Shown here one piece after another: positions 9,793 to 19,755 of a stretch of 64,000 bases of DNA. Numbering within the stretch: the stretch's first letter is position 1; each line of letters starts with the position of its first letter. The notes under the pieces were generated by a model. The model was not told where the DNA came from, did no database searches, and saw only the letters and a list, made by a program, of their open reading frames with translations. Position numbers and translations under genes: made by a program. The DNA is from Microcyclospora pomicola (taxonomy: Eukaryota > Ascomycota > Dothideomycetes > Capnodiales). The DNA lies in contig NHNY01000010.1 of NCBI GenBank assembly GCA_002786065.1, positions 310,001 to 374,000 of the forward strand, given 5' to 3'.

Positions 9793-10314
9793 TTATTCAT
9801 TATCGTCGAATGCGCCAGCCTCCGCGCGCTTCTGATGACCTTTCTCGACCATTCCCTCCTTGTGGAGCATACCGCCAGCCTTCTCGTAAAGTTTACCCAT
9901 GGTGGAATCTGAGCTCTCGCCAGGGATGGTGTTCGCGTGCTTGTTGCCAATGCTGGTTGCTGGTGTTAGTGACTTTCAGCCGGAACGCAGATGTCCTTGC
10001 AGCACTCACCCTGCACCTCCAGTGGCTCCAGAGCCGTATTGAGTACCGCTGCTGTAAGCACCTGTGCTTTCAGATAGACCCAGACGGGTATCTGATGTGT
10101 CGATATCGCCGTCAGCGACGGTCTTGTTGCCAAAGCCCGCACCCCCAGTGGTTCCTGAGCCATGCTCGGTCGCGCCAGAATATGGATCAGCATTGAAGGA
10201 AGATCCGAATCTGGTATCAGACGTGTCATGAGACGAGTCACTGCTTGCAGTCTTGTTGCCAAAGCCAGGGCCGCTACTTCCATAAGATTCTGAGTCTGGG
10301 GCGATGAGAGGCAT
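9793..10314 (-). CDS. Small repetitive stress/conidiation-type protein
   Basis: Two exons, 10010-10314 and 9793-9952, give 154 residues. The intron has GTGAGT, a CTAAC branch point and CCAG, and a split glycine codon restores the frame. The protein is Gly/Ser/Thr-rich and hydrophilic, with three degenerate copies of a unit beginning GFGNKT (GFGNKTASSD, GFGNKTVADG, GIGNKHANTI), two of them followed by DTSDTR. The C-terminus MGKLYEKAGGMLHKEGMVEK is an amphipathic helix like those at the end of small fungal stress-induced proteins. A protective, disordered role under stress or in spores is inferred from composition only. The longer open frame to 10410 begins with TTG, so the ATG at 10314 was chosen; an upstream non-coding or short coding exon cannot be excluded. 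Confidence 0.7.
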
Positions 10315-12216
10315 GTTCGCGAAGATTTGGAGGATGTGCGAATGATACAAAGTTGAGGAATGCGAATATGCTCTGTAACCAAGAGCAGACAGGATAGTAG
10401 TGATAGTCAATGTTTGCTGGGCATGCAGGCTTACGCCATAGGCATCGACCAGTTCTTTACAGAGCTCAGATCATTTCCACGAGCTGACGAGACGAGAGCC
10501 TCCCCTCAGCGATCTCCAAGCTATTCTGATGAGTACTACGCTCAGACGAACCAAAGCTGTTTCTGTTATCACGCCCAGACAAGCCAAGAGTATCTTGGGT
10601 AAGATAGGCGCCATAGACCTGACCACCGAGGTCTGACATCTGGTCGCCTCTTGTCGCAAAACAAGGATCCCAGATCGATGTGATCAGCTTCAAGTGTAGT
10701 GATTGACTTCTGATACATCGATCGAGGGTCAGCGAAACTGATAAGCAAATGCTTGGCTGACCAATGAGGTGGTACGGTGAGCCTAGGAGGCCTTCACAGC
10801 CTGTGAAGCCTGGCAGAAGGAATCCATTGCCTGCAATGTTTGTCAATAGATAAGGTCTGACATGGATATCAGGCCAACCGCACCAGGAAAACTCTCGCTG
10901 GCGTGATCGAAGATCTGCTTCAGAAGGAGGTCGTAGAGCTGTGGTGGAGGACTTGGGTCAAAATTTCTACTTTCGGCATGGCGCGCTTTTGGCCACCATT
11001 CTGTTCACACTCTCTGTGTCTCTAGCCAAATTCAATGCTCTTCTCAAGAACACTTCAGACTGGAGACTTCTCTAGGTCTTTTCAGTCCGTTGATGTGAAC
11101 GTAAAACCATCATTGCTAGATTCCCAACATGGGATGAAGCGAGGCAGGCCCAAATATGGAGCTACGAGTGGAGCCCAGGATTGTCGTTGGAATGAGCAAA
11201 GTTTCAAGACAACTTTATAGCTCGCCTGAGTGGGAAGTTGTCCGTGCTATATACCGCAGATCCACGTTCAATCATCGACGTGGGTATTCGTAAGGCAATG
11301 TCTCGAGCTGGTCCGAGTATGAAGCTGGTCTCCCAGCCAAAGCGAGTCGCACTGGCAAAGCTTGGGGCGAATAGGCCAAGCGATACCTGATGGCCAGCGC
11401 TATGATATCTGTTGTCCTGCAGACAATGGGTCGTAAACATCAGTATACCAGCCGCGATGAACTCTTCGAAGGACTCGCCGGTCGTGATCATCATAGGGGT
11501 CGGATAAGTCGCGAATATCCCAGGGCAGCAGGACCGTCCGGACATCTGCATCCTCCTCGAACACTACACAATGGCTGACGGGTAAATCACCGAGAAGTTG
11601 CGCCATGGCATATACCGAAAGCTTCCGCCAGGGAAATGTGCGCAATATGCTCGCTTACCACGTACCATTCATGCATGAGCTGAAGTGATGTTCCTCCCCA
11701 GCCTGCAGGCCCCGCAGCCCTACGTCACGGCGGGTTTGCCAGTATTCTAGTGCTGCAGCTCCCAATTAGGACGAAGCCCCGTGGGGTCAGAGATGCGGTC
11801 CCATGGAGAAAGACATTAACGACCACGAACGTGCTTCATCAATGACGACCGACTTGGCTAAACATGAACACGAATGTTGTGATACATTGCAGATTGTTGT
11901 GTTGAAGGATGCCGATGAAGATCGAATAAGAGCCGATGGCATTTAGCGAACATGAAATCATCTTGAATGCTCCTGAAAGCATGATCACATGTCTCCAGCA
12001 TCCACTTATACCCGCAGCTTAGCTCGCAATTCCTCATCCGCTTGGGCATTCTGTCGTGCGCGTACCTGTAGCATTGTCGCAATCAGAGAGCCCATCTACA
12101 ACCGATCCTTCAGTATTGCATGCGCATCGCCCCGAAGTACACAACCCGTTCGCAAAAGCAGGGAGTCACATGTGGAACAGGGACTTGGTTTTGCGAACTG
12201 CCAAAGGCTTCACACC
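10315..12216 (-). other. Intergenic, possible unassigned minus-strand gene
   Basis: About 1.9 kb without a recognised gene. Coding-like minus-strand frames include 11400-11645 (contains VLLPWDIRDLSDPYDDHD), 11204-11551 (contains ITTGESFEEFIAAGILMF), a stretch near 10860-10960 (contains QLYDLLLKQIFDHASESF) and 10466-10846 (contains NGFLLPGFTGCEGLLGSPYH). They could be exons of one gene, but I found no consistent set of introns and no family match. The last 300 bases belong to the glycerol kinase leader. Confidence 0.3.
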
Positions 12217-14072
12217 ATGGTGTCTTCCGATGAGGTCTTCGTCGGAAGCATCGATCAAGGGACGACCTCTTCTCGATTCCTCATCTTCAACAAAGCAGGC
12301 GAACCGGTAGCGGTGCACCAAGAAGAGTTCCGCCAGATCCATCCCAACCCGGGGTAATGCCAACCCACGCCTCGCAGCCGCAATTCTCACGCTGACCGGA
12401 GTATAGCTGGCACGAACATGACCCGAACGAGCTTGTCAAGTCCATCGAGAACTGTATAGAAGGAGCGATCAAATCATTCGAGCAGGACGGGCATTCGAAG
12501 GAAAGCATCAAGGCTATTGGGATCACCAACCAGCGAGAGACGACCGTGGTGTGGGATGTCAAGACAGGAGAGGCTTTACACAATGCGATCGTCTGGACAG
12601 ATACGCGGACCGCTGCATTGGCACGGGAGCTCAAAGCGCGACCAGGAAGCGACCAGCTGCAAGAGATCTGCGGGCTGCCAATTTCCTCATACCCCTCGGT
12701 CACCAAGCTGTTATGGCTATTGAAGAACAAGGAGAATGTTCGGAAAGTGTTTGAGGCCGGTAATCTGGCGTTTGGTACGATTGACACGTGGCTTACATAC
12801 AAGCTGAACGGCGGTGTAGAGAAGAATGTGTTCGTCACGGAAACCACGAATGCCAGTCGGACGATGTTCATGGATATTCACAAAATGGAATACAACGACC
12901 AGCTGCTGGACTTCTTCTCATACGAGTTCGATCTACGAAAAGTCCACCTGCCTAAGATTGTGAAGTCGGCGGATACCAAGTCGTACGGTCAGTTAGCTTC
13001 GGGACCTTTGAAAGGCTGGCACATCACTGGATGTCTAGGCGACCAATCGGCTGCTCTTGTTGGGCAAAAGGGTTTCGGAGCTGGAAGTGCCAAGAACACA
13101 TACGGTACTGGTTGCTTCCTGTTGTACAATGTCGGCGACAAGCCGGTCATATCCAAGCACGGTTTGCTCGCCACAGTCGCCTATGACTTTGGGCGACCAG
13201 TTTACGCACTGGAGGGTAGTATTGCAGTGGCTGGCTCTGGCGTGAAGGTGAGGGGACCGATGCACTCTCAGTCTGCTCCAGGGGACGAATGAAGACTGAC
13301 ATGAATTTCAGTTCCTTATGCACAATCTTGGGTTCAGCGAAGCATCACACAAAATAACGGAGCTTGCTGAGACCGTGCCTGACAGTGGAGGGTTGGTGTT
13401 TGTAACGGCATTCAGTGGGCTCTTCGCACCGTAAGTGTAGTAGTTGACTCGACTAGACGGGCGGCCTTTGGCTAACACAAGTCAGATATTGGATAGATGA
13501 CGCTCATGGCACTATGTGTAAGTCAAGCCCTCGACTATCTGTGAACAATCCCTAGTGGCTAACAACAGGCAGTTGGTATCACGCAACACACGGAACGAGG
13601 TCACATAGCACGTGCAACGCTTGAAGCCGTGTGTTTCCAGACAAAAGCTATCCTCGACGCCATGGAGAAGGACAGCGGGCACAAGCTGACAGAGCTGAAG
13701 GTGGACGGCGGCATGAGCAATTCGTCACTTTGCATGCAGACGCAGGCGGACCTTGTAGGGATCCCCATCATCCGACCTAAAATGCGTGAAACCACTGCCC
13801 TTGGTGCGGCAATAGCCGCCGGATTCGCTGTGGATGTGTGGAAGACCTTTGACGATCTGAAAGATATCAACAAAAAGGACGAGACAGTCTTCGAACAGAA
13901 GATGGACGCCGCGGCGAGCGCTCAGATGATCAGACGCTGGGAACGAGCGGTCGTGATGTCCAAGGGGTGGTTGGCCGACGAACAAGCTGAGCAGGGTAAG
14001 GAAGCCGAGGCCGAGGAAACGAAGAAGAGTGCAGAGAAAGAAAAAGAGAGAGAGGAAGTCCTGAAACCATAA
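12217..14072 (+). CDS. GUT1: Glycerol kinase
   Basis: Phosphorylates glycerol to glycerol-3-phosphate with ATP, the entry step of glycerol use and a source of lipid backbone. Five exons, 12217-12353, 12407-13247, 13312-13430, 13486-13517 and 13573-14072, give 542 residues. All introns are 53-64 nt and phases agree. FGGY-kinase hallmarks are visible: [11 protein letters not shown] near the N-terminus, [12 protein letters not shown], the joined [36 protein letters not shown] across exons 3-5, and KVDGGMSNS. The fourth exon is only 32 nt. The last 35 residues are a Glu/Lys-rich tail not needed for the fold. The chosen ATG is in an excellent context (CACACCATGG), but the frame stays open upstream to an ATG at 11989 and would add a basic, serine-rich extension (see findings). 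Confidence 0.95.
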
Positions 14073-14727
14073 GCACTCTATACTACCAACAAGCTTCGGC
14101 ATTACATGAAATGTATGTTGCAGGATTGTCACCATATATACAATGGAATCTTCCACTTTTGCAGAGCATTGAACAGTGTGTCAGCACTTCGTCAGTGAGT
14201 AAGGTAGGTAAGGATGGTCAACACGTAGCCTGGTAGCGCGGGCGGAAGGACATCTCAATAGGACGGATTGATATACCCCCGGGTTGGTTAAGAGTGTAGG
14301 ATTTGAAGGTCGGAAGAGGCGACTTCTTCGATGTACCCTATTGATGAGTGGACGTGAGTGAAGGACACTAAGCCAACACCAGTGCCGCGTCTACGCGCAG
14401 GCATCGCATTGCAGCAGTCCATACACACGAGACATAACGACACAGCCAACCCGACGAACATACCGATATCGACACGTCGAAGCCGATGGTCGAGTCTATG
14501 ATGGCATGCAGTCTGTAGCGCAATGTTCAGCCAATGCGTGTCCGCGACCACAAAAACCTAGCTGATCCTCCAACACGTGAGCGCGATTGTTTGGTTCGTG
14601 GAAGACGTCGCTAGCAGCTGCAAGCAAGCCAGGGTAGACGCTCTGGCATGCCTGCGAGGAGCAGCACTCGACCTGTGCACAACGTCGACCACGTACACCT
14701 TATATACTCTGACCCTGTCTGGTGGGA
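14073..14727. other. Intergenic; nothing recognised
   Basis: 3' flank of glycerol kinase and 5' flank of the kinase gene that starts at 14728. A TATATACT stretch lies about 25 bases before the start codon. Short antisense frames show no family resemblance. Confidence 0.5.
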
Positions 14728-16800
14728 ATGAGTTCACTGGACATGCAAACCGTCACTTCTGGTGAACAACGACAGGAAACCGAGCAACAGGAATCGGACC
14801 AACCATACAGTAAACAACAACAAGATGCCAACACATCTACAGCGGAGCGAGCAGACAGTAAAGTCCACGAGCCACTCGCTCAAGAAGAGATATGTGCGAC
14901 ATCGACGGAGATCACCAATAGCAGCAGGTATAAAGCTGTGCCCGCACCAATCCTGACCGATCACCGACCACTCGCCCATCGCAGTGTCTCACCCATGGGT
15001 ATCGACCTTCACATCCGGACTGATGTTGATCTGCCTTCCACTGCCAGACAGCAGGCGCCGACCTTTTCGTACGATGCTCCTGCTCTGAACCACACGCGAG
15101 AGGCGCAACCTCCCTTCATATCCCCCACGAGTGCACCCGGCGTTGGGTCGAGTCTCCGGAGCAATCTCTCGACCTCGAGCATTACCTCGTCAGCCTCTCC
15201 TGGTTCTGCGTTGCCTTCACCATACCTCGCAGCCATGAGCGACCTTACGCCCTTACCTTCCCCGGTAGCAGGTGCGGACTCGACACTGCCATGGCGCAAT
15301 GCAGGAGCCAGCACTTCCCACCAGTCGAGACACAGCTCACTTGACGAAACCACCCCGAGGTCACGATCATTAGCAACGTCTGCGTCCCCGCCGAAGAGGA
15401 AGAAGGGTTATGGAAGTCTTATGCAGGAAGCTGCTATGGCGAATGCGGCGGCGGCACAAGGGGTTGTGCGTGAAAGCAATACAAGTCAACACACAAGAGC
15501 TCGAAGCATATCAGACTTCGTACCCGAGACGCTGCAGAATGTGCGACAGAGGGTGACCACCTTTGGCTCGAGTGATGCTGCCGGACTTGAAGCGAATGAA
15601 TATCATATGCAACGCGAAACCAACCTAGCCATGCGGAGAGGACTTGCTCCTAGCACCAGCGAGCCCTCGAATCAACTACCTACACCACCCCCTAGCACCT
15701 CAAGCGCAATGGAGAACGACGATGTCGACGAGGAGGAACAAACTACGCTTGAAGATGGTACGCAAGTTGACTATCTACACATACACTGCGGCATCCACAA
15801 TAAGCGAAGGAGGTTCCGACAACTTAGACGGCTCGGAGAAGGCACTTTCTCCACAGTAATGCTTGCGACTCGGCAGCAAATACCCGCTCATCCTACACCA
15901 GAGATTGAAGCCACACTCGACCCGCATCAACTGGTCGCTGTCAAGATCGTTGAGAATGGTCCGGCGGGAGGTGCTGATGAGCAGCGTGTAGAGATTGGCT
16001 TGAGACGAGAAGTGGAGTTACTGAAAAGTATATCACATCCTTCGTTAATCCATCTCAAGGCGTGCGAATATCAGGAGAGACGAGCACTGTTGGTGCTGAC
16101 CTACTGCCCTGGCGGCGATCTGTTCGGATTGGCAAGTGAGAAGCGGGATCTGTTGACGCCCAGACTCGTGCAACGTATGTTCGCCGAGCTTGTCAGCGCA
16201 GTACAATATCTGCATGCGCAGGAGATTGTGCATCGCGATATCAAGCTGGAGAACGTGCTCGTCAATATTCCGGATACTACACTGCGTGCCATCGAGGATC
16301 CCGCCACTTATCCTACACCGTTGGTCACTTTGACCGATCTGGGACTCGGTCGACGCATTCCGCAGCCTCCTGAATCGCCTCTCCTGCATACTCGATGCGG
16401 TAGCGAAGACTACGCAGCACCAGAAATTCTGCTTGGTCAGCCCTATGATGGCCGACTGACGGACTCGTGGGCGTTGGGTATCTTGCTATATGCGTTGATG
16501 GAGGGCAGACTCCCCTTTGATGCACCGCCGGGAAAGCCAGACCGTAGTCGAAACACGCATCGTATCGCGCGATGTGATTGGATCTGGTGCCGATTTGGGG
16601 ACGAAGATGGCGAGTGGGATGCGACTCGAGGGAAGGATTGGGATGGCGCCCAGCTTTGCGTCGAGGGCCTATTGAAGAAAGTGCGTATGGGCCGCAAGAC
16701 GCTGAGTGACATTGCAGCTCTCGAGTGGGTGCAACAGGGGATCTGTATCCCCGATGGACTGCAAATGAGGGCGGAGGATGATGATGATGTAGTATCATGA
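14728..16800 (+). CDS. Serine/threonine protein kinase with DLG instead of DFG
   Basis: A single exon of 690 codons from the first ATG (the six bases before it only extend the frame through a GTG). Residues 1-360 are Ser/Pro/Thr-rich and look regulatory and disordered. The kinase domain spans about 365-670: glycine loop GEGTFSTVM (about 369), VAVKIVE lysine (about 403), HRDIKLEN catalytic loop (about 501), TDLGLGR in the magnesium-binding position (about 535), CGSEDYAAPE (about 556) and DSWALGILLYALMEGRLPF. All catalytic residues are present, but the usual DFG phenylalanine is leucine. An insertion rich in W/D/G (CRFGDEDGEWDATRGKDWDG) interrupts the C-lobe. The architecture, a long N-terminal extension plus a C-terminal kinase domain of CAMK/NPR-like type, fits fungal regulatory kinases; the exact orthologue is not recognised. 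Confidence 0.88.
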   Translation: MSSLDMQTVTSGEQRQETEQQESDQPYSKQQQDANTSTAERADSKVHEPLAQEEICATSTEITNSSRYKAVPAPILTDHRPLAHRSVSPMGIDLHIRTDVDLPSTARQQAPTFSYDAPALNHTREAQPPFISPTSAPGVGSSLRSNLSTSSITSSASPGSALPSPYLAAMSDLTPLPSPVAGADSTLPWRNAGASTSHQSRHSSLDETTPRSRSLATSASPPKRKKGYGSLMQEAAMANAAAAQGVVRESNTSQHTRARSISDFVPETLQNVRQRVTTFGSSDAAGLEANEYHMQRETNLAMRRGLAPSTSEPSNQLPTPPPSTSSAMENDDVDEEEQTTLEDGTQVDYLHIHCGIHNKRRRFRQLRRLGEGTFSTVMLATRQQIPAHPTPEIEATLDPHQLVAVKIVENGPAGGADEQRVEIGLRREVELLKSISHPSLIHLKACEYQERRALLVLTYCPGGDLFGLASEKRDLLTPRLVQRMFAELVSAVQYLHAQEIVHRDIKLENVLVNIPDTTLRAIEDPATYPTPLVTLTDLGLGRRIPQPPESPLLHTRCGSEDYAAPEILLGQPYDGRLTDSWALGILLYALMEGRLPFDAPPGKPDRSRNTHRIARCDWIWCRFGDEDGEWDATRGKDWDGAQLCVEGLLKKVRMGRKTLSDIAALEWVQQGICIPDGLQMRAEDDDDVVS

Positions 16801-17346
16801 GTTTGCTGCTTATTCTTTACGACGCGACTTGGAGCTATTGCAGCTGCGGTCATCACACGGACGAGCAAACATGAGATGAACGGTGGGATACTTTCTACCT
16901 TGGCGTCTATTCCAGCATTTGACATGTACGATATACCAGCTTGAAAGCATTGCAGCAATTTGTTTGCTACAAGGACATTATTATGTGAAACCAGACCCAG
17001 CAAACATGGCGGTACTCGAAAAATTACCCCAAATCTTCTTTCTCGAATGTTTTCCTCAATTCCGTGCACCAGCTATGCTTCAATTTCGACTTATCGCCAC
17101 TTTCTTCAATCGATGCCAGTGTGACTATCCATGAGCAAAGTGCTTCATCGGCAATAGCAGGCATTGGACGATCTTCGTGCACAGGATGAACGGAACCAAT
17201 GTCTGTGCGCCTGGTCGGGCCGATGAGAAAAACACGTCCAGAACACACCAAGCGATGACACATAGAGGCCATTGATCAGATCTTCCAAGCGAAGCGGCTG
17301 AAGACTCGACAACAATATCTACCTACAGTGACTTCTTTTGCCGCTC
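16801..17346. other. Intergenic; nothing recognised
   Basis: 546 bp between the kinase stop and the deformylase start, on the same strand: 3' flank followed by promoter. No conserved element was recognised. Confidence 0.5.
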
Positions 17347-18351
17347 ATGGCTTCCCTCTGTCGCATTCGTGTCCCTGCATTGGCCGCTGCGACTTCACTT
17401 TGTGCTCAGCATAGACTAACAAGCACATCCTACACCTTGACCAAGACTCATTTACAACGAAAGTTCTCCTCGACCAAAACACCAGCTCAATCAAAAGCAT
17501 CTGCACCAATGGCAGACCATCTTTTGACCTTGTCGTGCCCGGACAAGCCTGGCATCGTGCACGCCGTGACCGGTCTCCTGGCCAAACAGAACCTCAACAT
17601 CCTGGATCTCCAACAATTCTCGGACCCGGACTCGCAGAAGTTCTTCATGCGTGTGCATTTCGGGCACGCGGAGACGACGTCGCACCTGGATACGCACTTC
17701 CGCGACCTGGCGCAGGACATGAAGATGGACTACGATATCCGGCCTAAGGCGCATAAGCCGCGGGTGCTGATCATGGTCAGCAAGATCGGGCATTGTCTCA
17801 ATGACCTGCTGTACCGGCAAAAGACCTCGCAACTCGGCATCGAGATTCCCGTCATCGTGTCCAACCACGCAGACTTCGCCCCACTCGCGGAAAGCTACGG
17901 GATCCCGTTCCACCACCTCCCGGTGAACAAGGACACGAAGCTGGAGCAGGAACAGCAGATCCTGTCGCTGATCGAGCAGCACTCGATCGACCTCGTCGTG
18001 CTGGCGCGCTACATGCAAGTCCTGACGCCGGGCTTGTGCGAGGCGATGAGCGGCCGTATCATCAACATCCACCACTCGTTCTTGCCGAGCTTCAAGGGCG
18101 CCAAGCCTTACCATCAAGCGCACGACCGTGGCGTCAAGATCATCGGCGCGACGGCGCACTTCGTCACGGCGGATCTGGACGAAGGCCCGATCATCGAGCA
18201 GCGTGTCGCGCGTGTTGATCACAGCATGGCGGCGAAGGAGCTGGTCGAGGAGGGCAGCAACGTCGAAAGCCAGGTGTTGGCCGCTGCGGTGAAGTGGTGG
18301 AGTGAGCGGCGCGTGTTCTTGAACGGCTCGAAGACGGTTGTGTTTGGCTAA
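17347..18351 (+). CDS. Formyltetrahydrofolate deformylase (PurU-like), probably mitochondrial
   Basis: Hydrolyses 10-formyltetrahydrofolate to formate and tetrahydrofolate, balancing the one-carbon pool. A single exon of 334 codons from the first ATG; the frame three codons earlier begins with TTG. Residues 1-55 are rich in Arg, Ser, Thr and Ala with almost no acidic residues (MASLCRIRVPALAAATSLCA) and look like a mitochondrial presequence. Next comes an ACT domain (LTLSCPDKPGIVHAVTGLL) and then the formyltransferase-fold hydrolase domain with NIHHSFLPSFKGAKPYHQAH and ATAHFVTADLDEGPI, which contain the Asn-His-Asp catalytic set. About 280 residues after the presequence equals the bacterial PurU length. 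Bacterial PurU is cytosolic and plant forms are mitochondrial; targeting here is inference. The codons are strongly G/C-ending. Confidence 0.92.
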   Translation: MASLCRIRVPALAAATSLCAQHRLTSTSYTLTKTHLQRKFSSTKTPAQSKASAPMADHLLTLSCPDKPGIVHAVTGLLAKQNLNILDLQQFSDPDSQKFFMRVHFGHAETTSHLDTHFRDLAQDMKMDYDIRPKAHKPRVLIMVSKIGHCLNDLLYRQKTSQLGIEIPVIVSNHADFAPLAESYGIPFHHLPVNKDTKLEQEQQILSLIEQHSIDLVVLARYMQVLTPGLCEAMSGRIINIHHSFLPSFKGAKPYHQAHDRGVKIIGATAHFVTADLDEGPIIEQRVARVDHSMAAKELVEEGSNVESQVLAAAVKWWSERRVFLNGSKTVVFG

Positions 18352-18756
18352 TGCTGTGACTCGAAATATGTGTCGCACGCTGCAAGTAGTGGCTGGACAA
18401 GTTTGTATCGATGCTTGCGAGACTGCGCATAGCCCTGAGCCCGGCGGCATCGGCATGTCATGCGTCGAGGAAACCACGGGACATATATCGTCGGCGCCGC
18501 GAAGGCCAATCACGCCACCGTTGGCTTTATCACGAAGCCAAGCCTCCTTCGCTCATGCCAAACGCTGCCAGCACGCGAGCTTTTCGAGGATCCTGGGAGA
18601 CTATCGAGGCTTGGAGATGCCCACGACGCGACTGTTTTCGCGAACACACCGGACAGGTCACGCAAGCGCCAACATGCCACCCATTCTACTATATATACTT
18701 CAACAAACACAGCCTCCCTACAGAGGACTCGACCACCACGAAAGCAGACAGAGCGT

Positions 18757-18815
18757 AACGACTCCACTGGGAGTATCAGTGGACTCAAGCCGCGTCCTCT
18801 ACAAAGCTGCATAGC
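18757..18815 (+). repeat. Direct repeat, copy 1 (59 bp)
   Basis: Begins AACGACTCCACTGGGAGTAT and is about 75% identical (44 of 59 by eye) to the copy at 18883-18941, which lies 126 bp downstream. Differences are mostly transitions, with no length change. Confidence 0.7.
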
Positions 18816-18882
18816 GCCTCGGTGTCGGTCGCCGGGACAATTCCCCGCGAGCTGGGCCACCATGAGTCTGCACGAGGATAAC

Positions 18883-18941
18883 AACGACTCCACGAGGAAT
18901 ACTAGTGGACTCGGGTCGCGTCTGCTGCAAAGCGATGTAGC
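18883..18941 (+). repeat. Direct repeat, copy 2 (59 bp)
   Basis: Begins AACGACTCCACGAGGAATAC. It is the partner of the copy at 18757-18815, in the same orientation and with the same 59-bp length. Confidence 0.7.
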
Positions 18942-19755
18942 TGCTCTTGTGGTCGATGCGATACCTCGTCGAGGACGAGCTGATGGCGCTATACAAACAT
19001 TCCATCCACGGTCTTTCCGCGCGGACCAGCAATTGCAGTCATAGCAGGACGTCTGATCATAGATTCATGTAAAAAGTATGCAGGACTGGACTCCAGCAGA
19101 TCTATTTGCCATTCCGTGATATAGCGGTCGTCACAGTTACCTCTAATGTACATACCACAATGAAGAATACAGGTCAAGAACCTGCCTTCTCAATTATGAG
19201 GTGTAATGAGTTGAACATACAGTATTTTCACATTTATCTTTTCGTTTTGATACCATGTCACGTATATATACAGTCCTGAGTCAAAGATTGTTCTTGGATC
19301 AACGAGGGCAAGCAAGATCGTAGTCATGCAGCGAACGTAAAAGTTCTCCTGGGTTCTATTTCTCAATCTGAGAACGACTTCCCATGCCAGGCTGGAAGGA
19401 CATGACCATCCGAACTTCAAAGAGAAAGGTCATGGCGGGACGACACACCAAGCAAGCGCATCACGACGAGTCAAACCGATAGAGAAGGCGTGATCTTGGA
19501 CGTTACGTGTACTGCTACAGAAAAACTGATTCGCAATGGGAGAAAGAAAAGCATCGTTAAATCCCCACCAAAACTCCTCCGTTTCCCAAGATTTGTGCCC
19601 ATGTCAATCATCAAACGCATGGGGACTGCTGCGGTCCTTGCCTGCAGCGCCGACCCTTTGACCCCGACCTAGGAGAAGATACGAGACCGTGTACAAGGAG
19701 AGTCATGTGAAAGGCGGCGAAGAGCTTTGGCGCTGTCCGCTTGTTCTGACCGGGG

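Larger units (their letters stand above)
18352..19755. other. Intergenic with a direct repeat; no gene recognised
   Basis: 1.4 kb between the deformylase stop and the BUD4 stop (convergent genes). A plus-strand frame at 18460-19044 stays open for 194 codons but has no family resemblance, and part of its openness comes from two repeat copies. The rest looks like 3' flanking sequence. Confidence 0.45.

Noticed and set aside
17491-18513. 340-codon minus-strand frame opposite the formyltetrahydrofolate deformylase
   Set aside because: Antisense shadow of a G/C3-rich gene with an Arg/Val/Leu/Asp/Gln/His-rich composition and no known domain.
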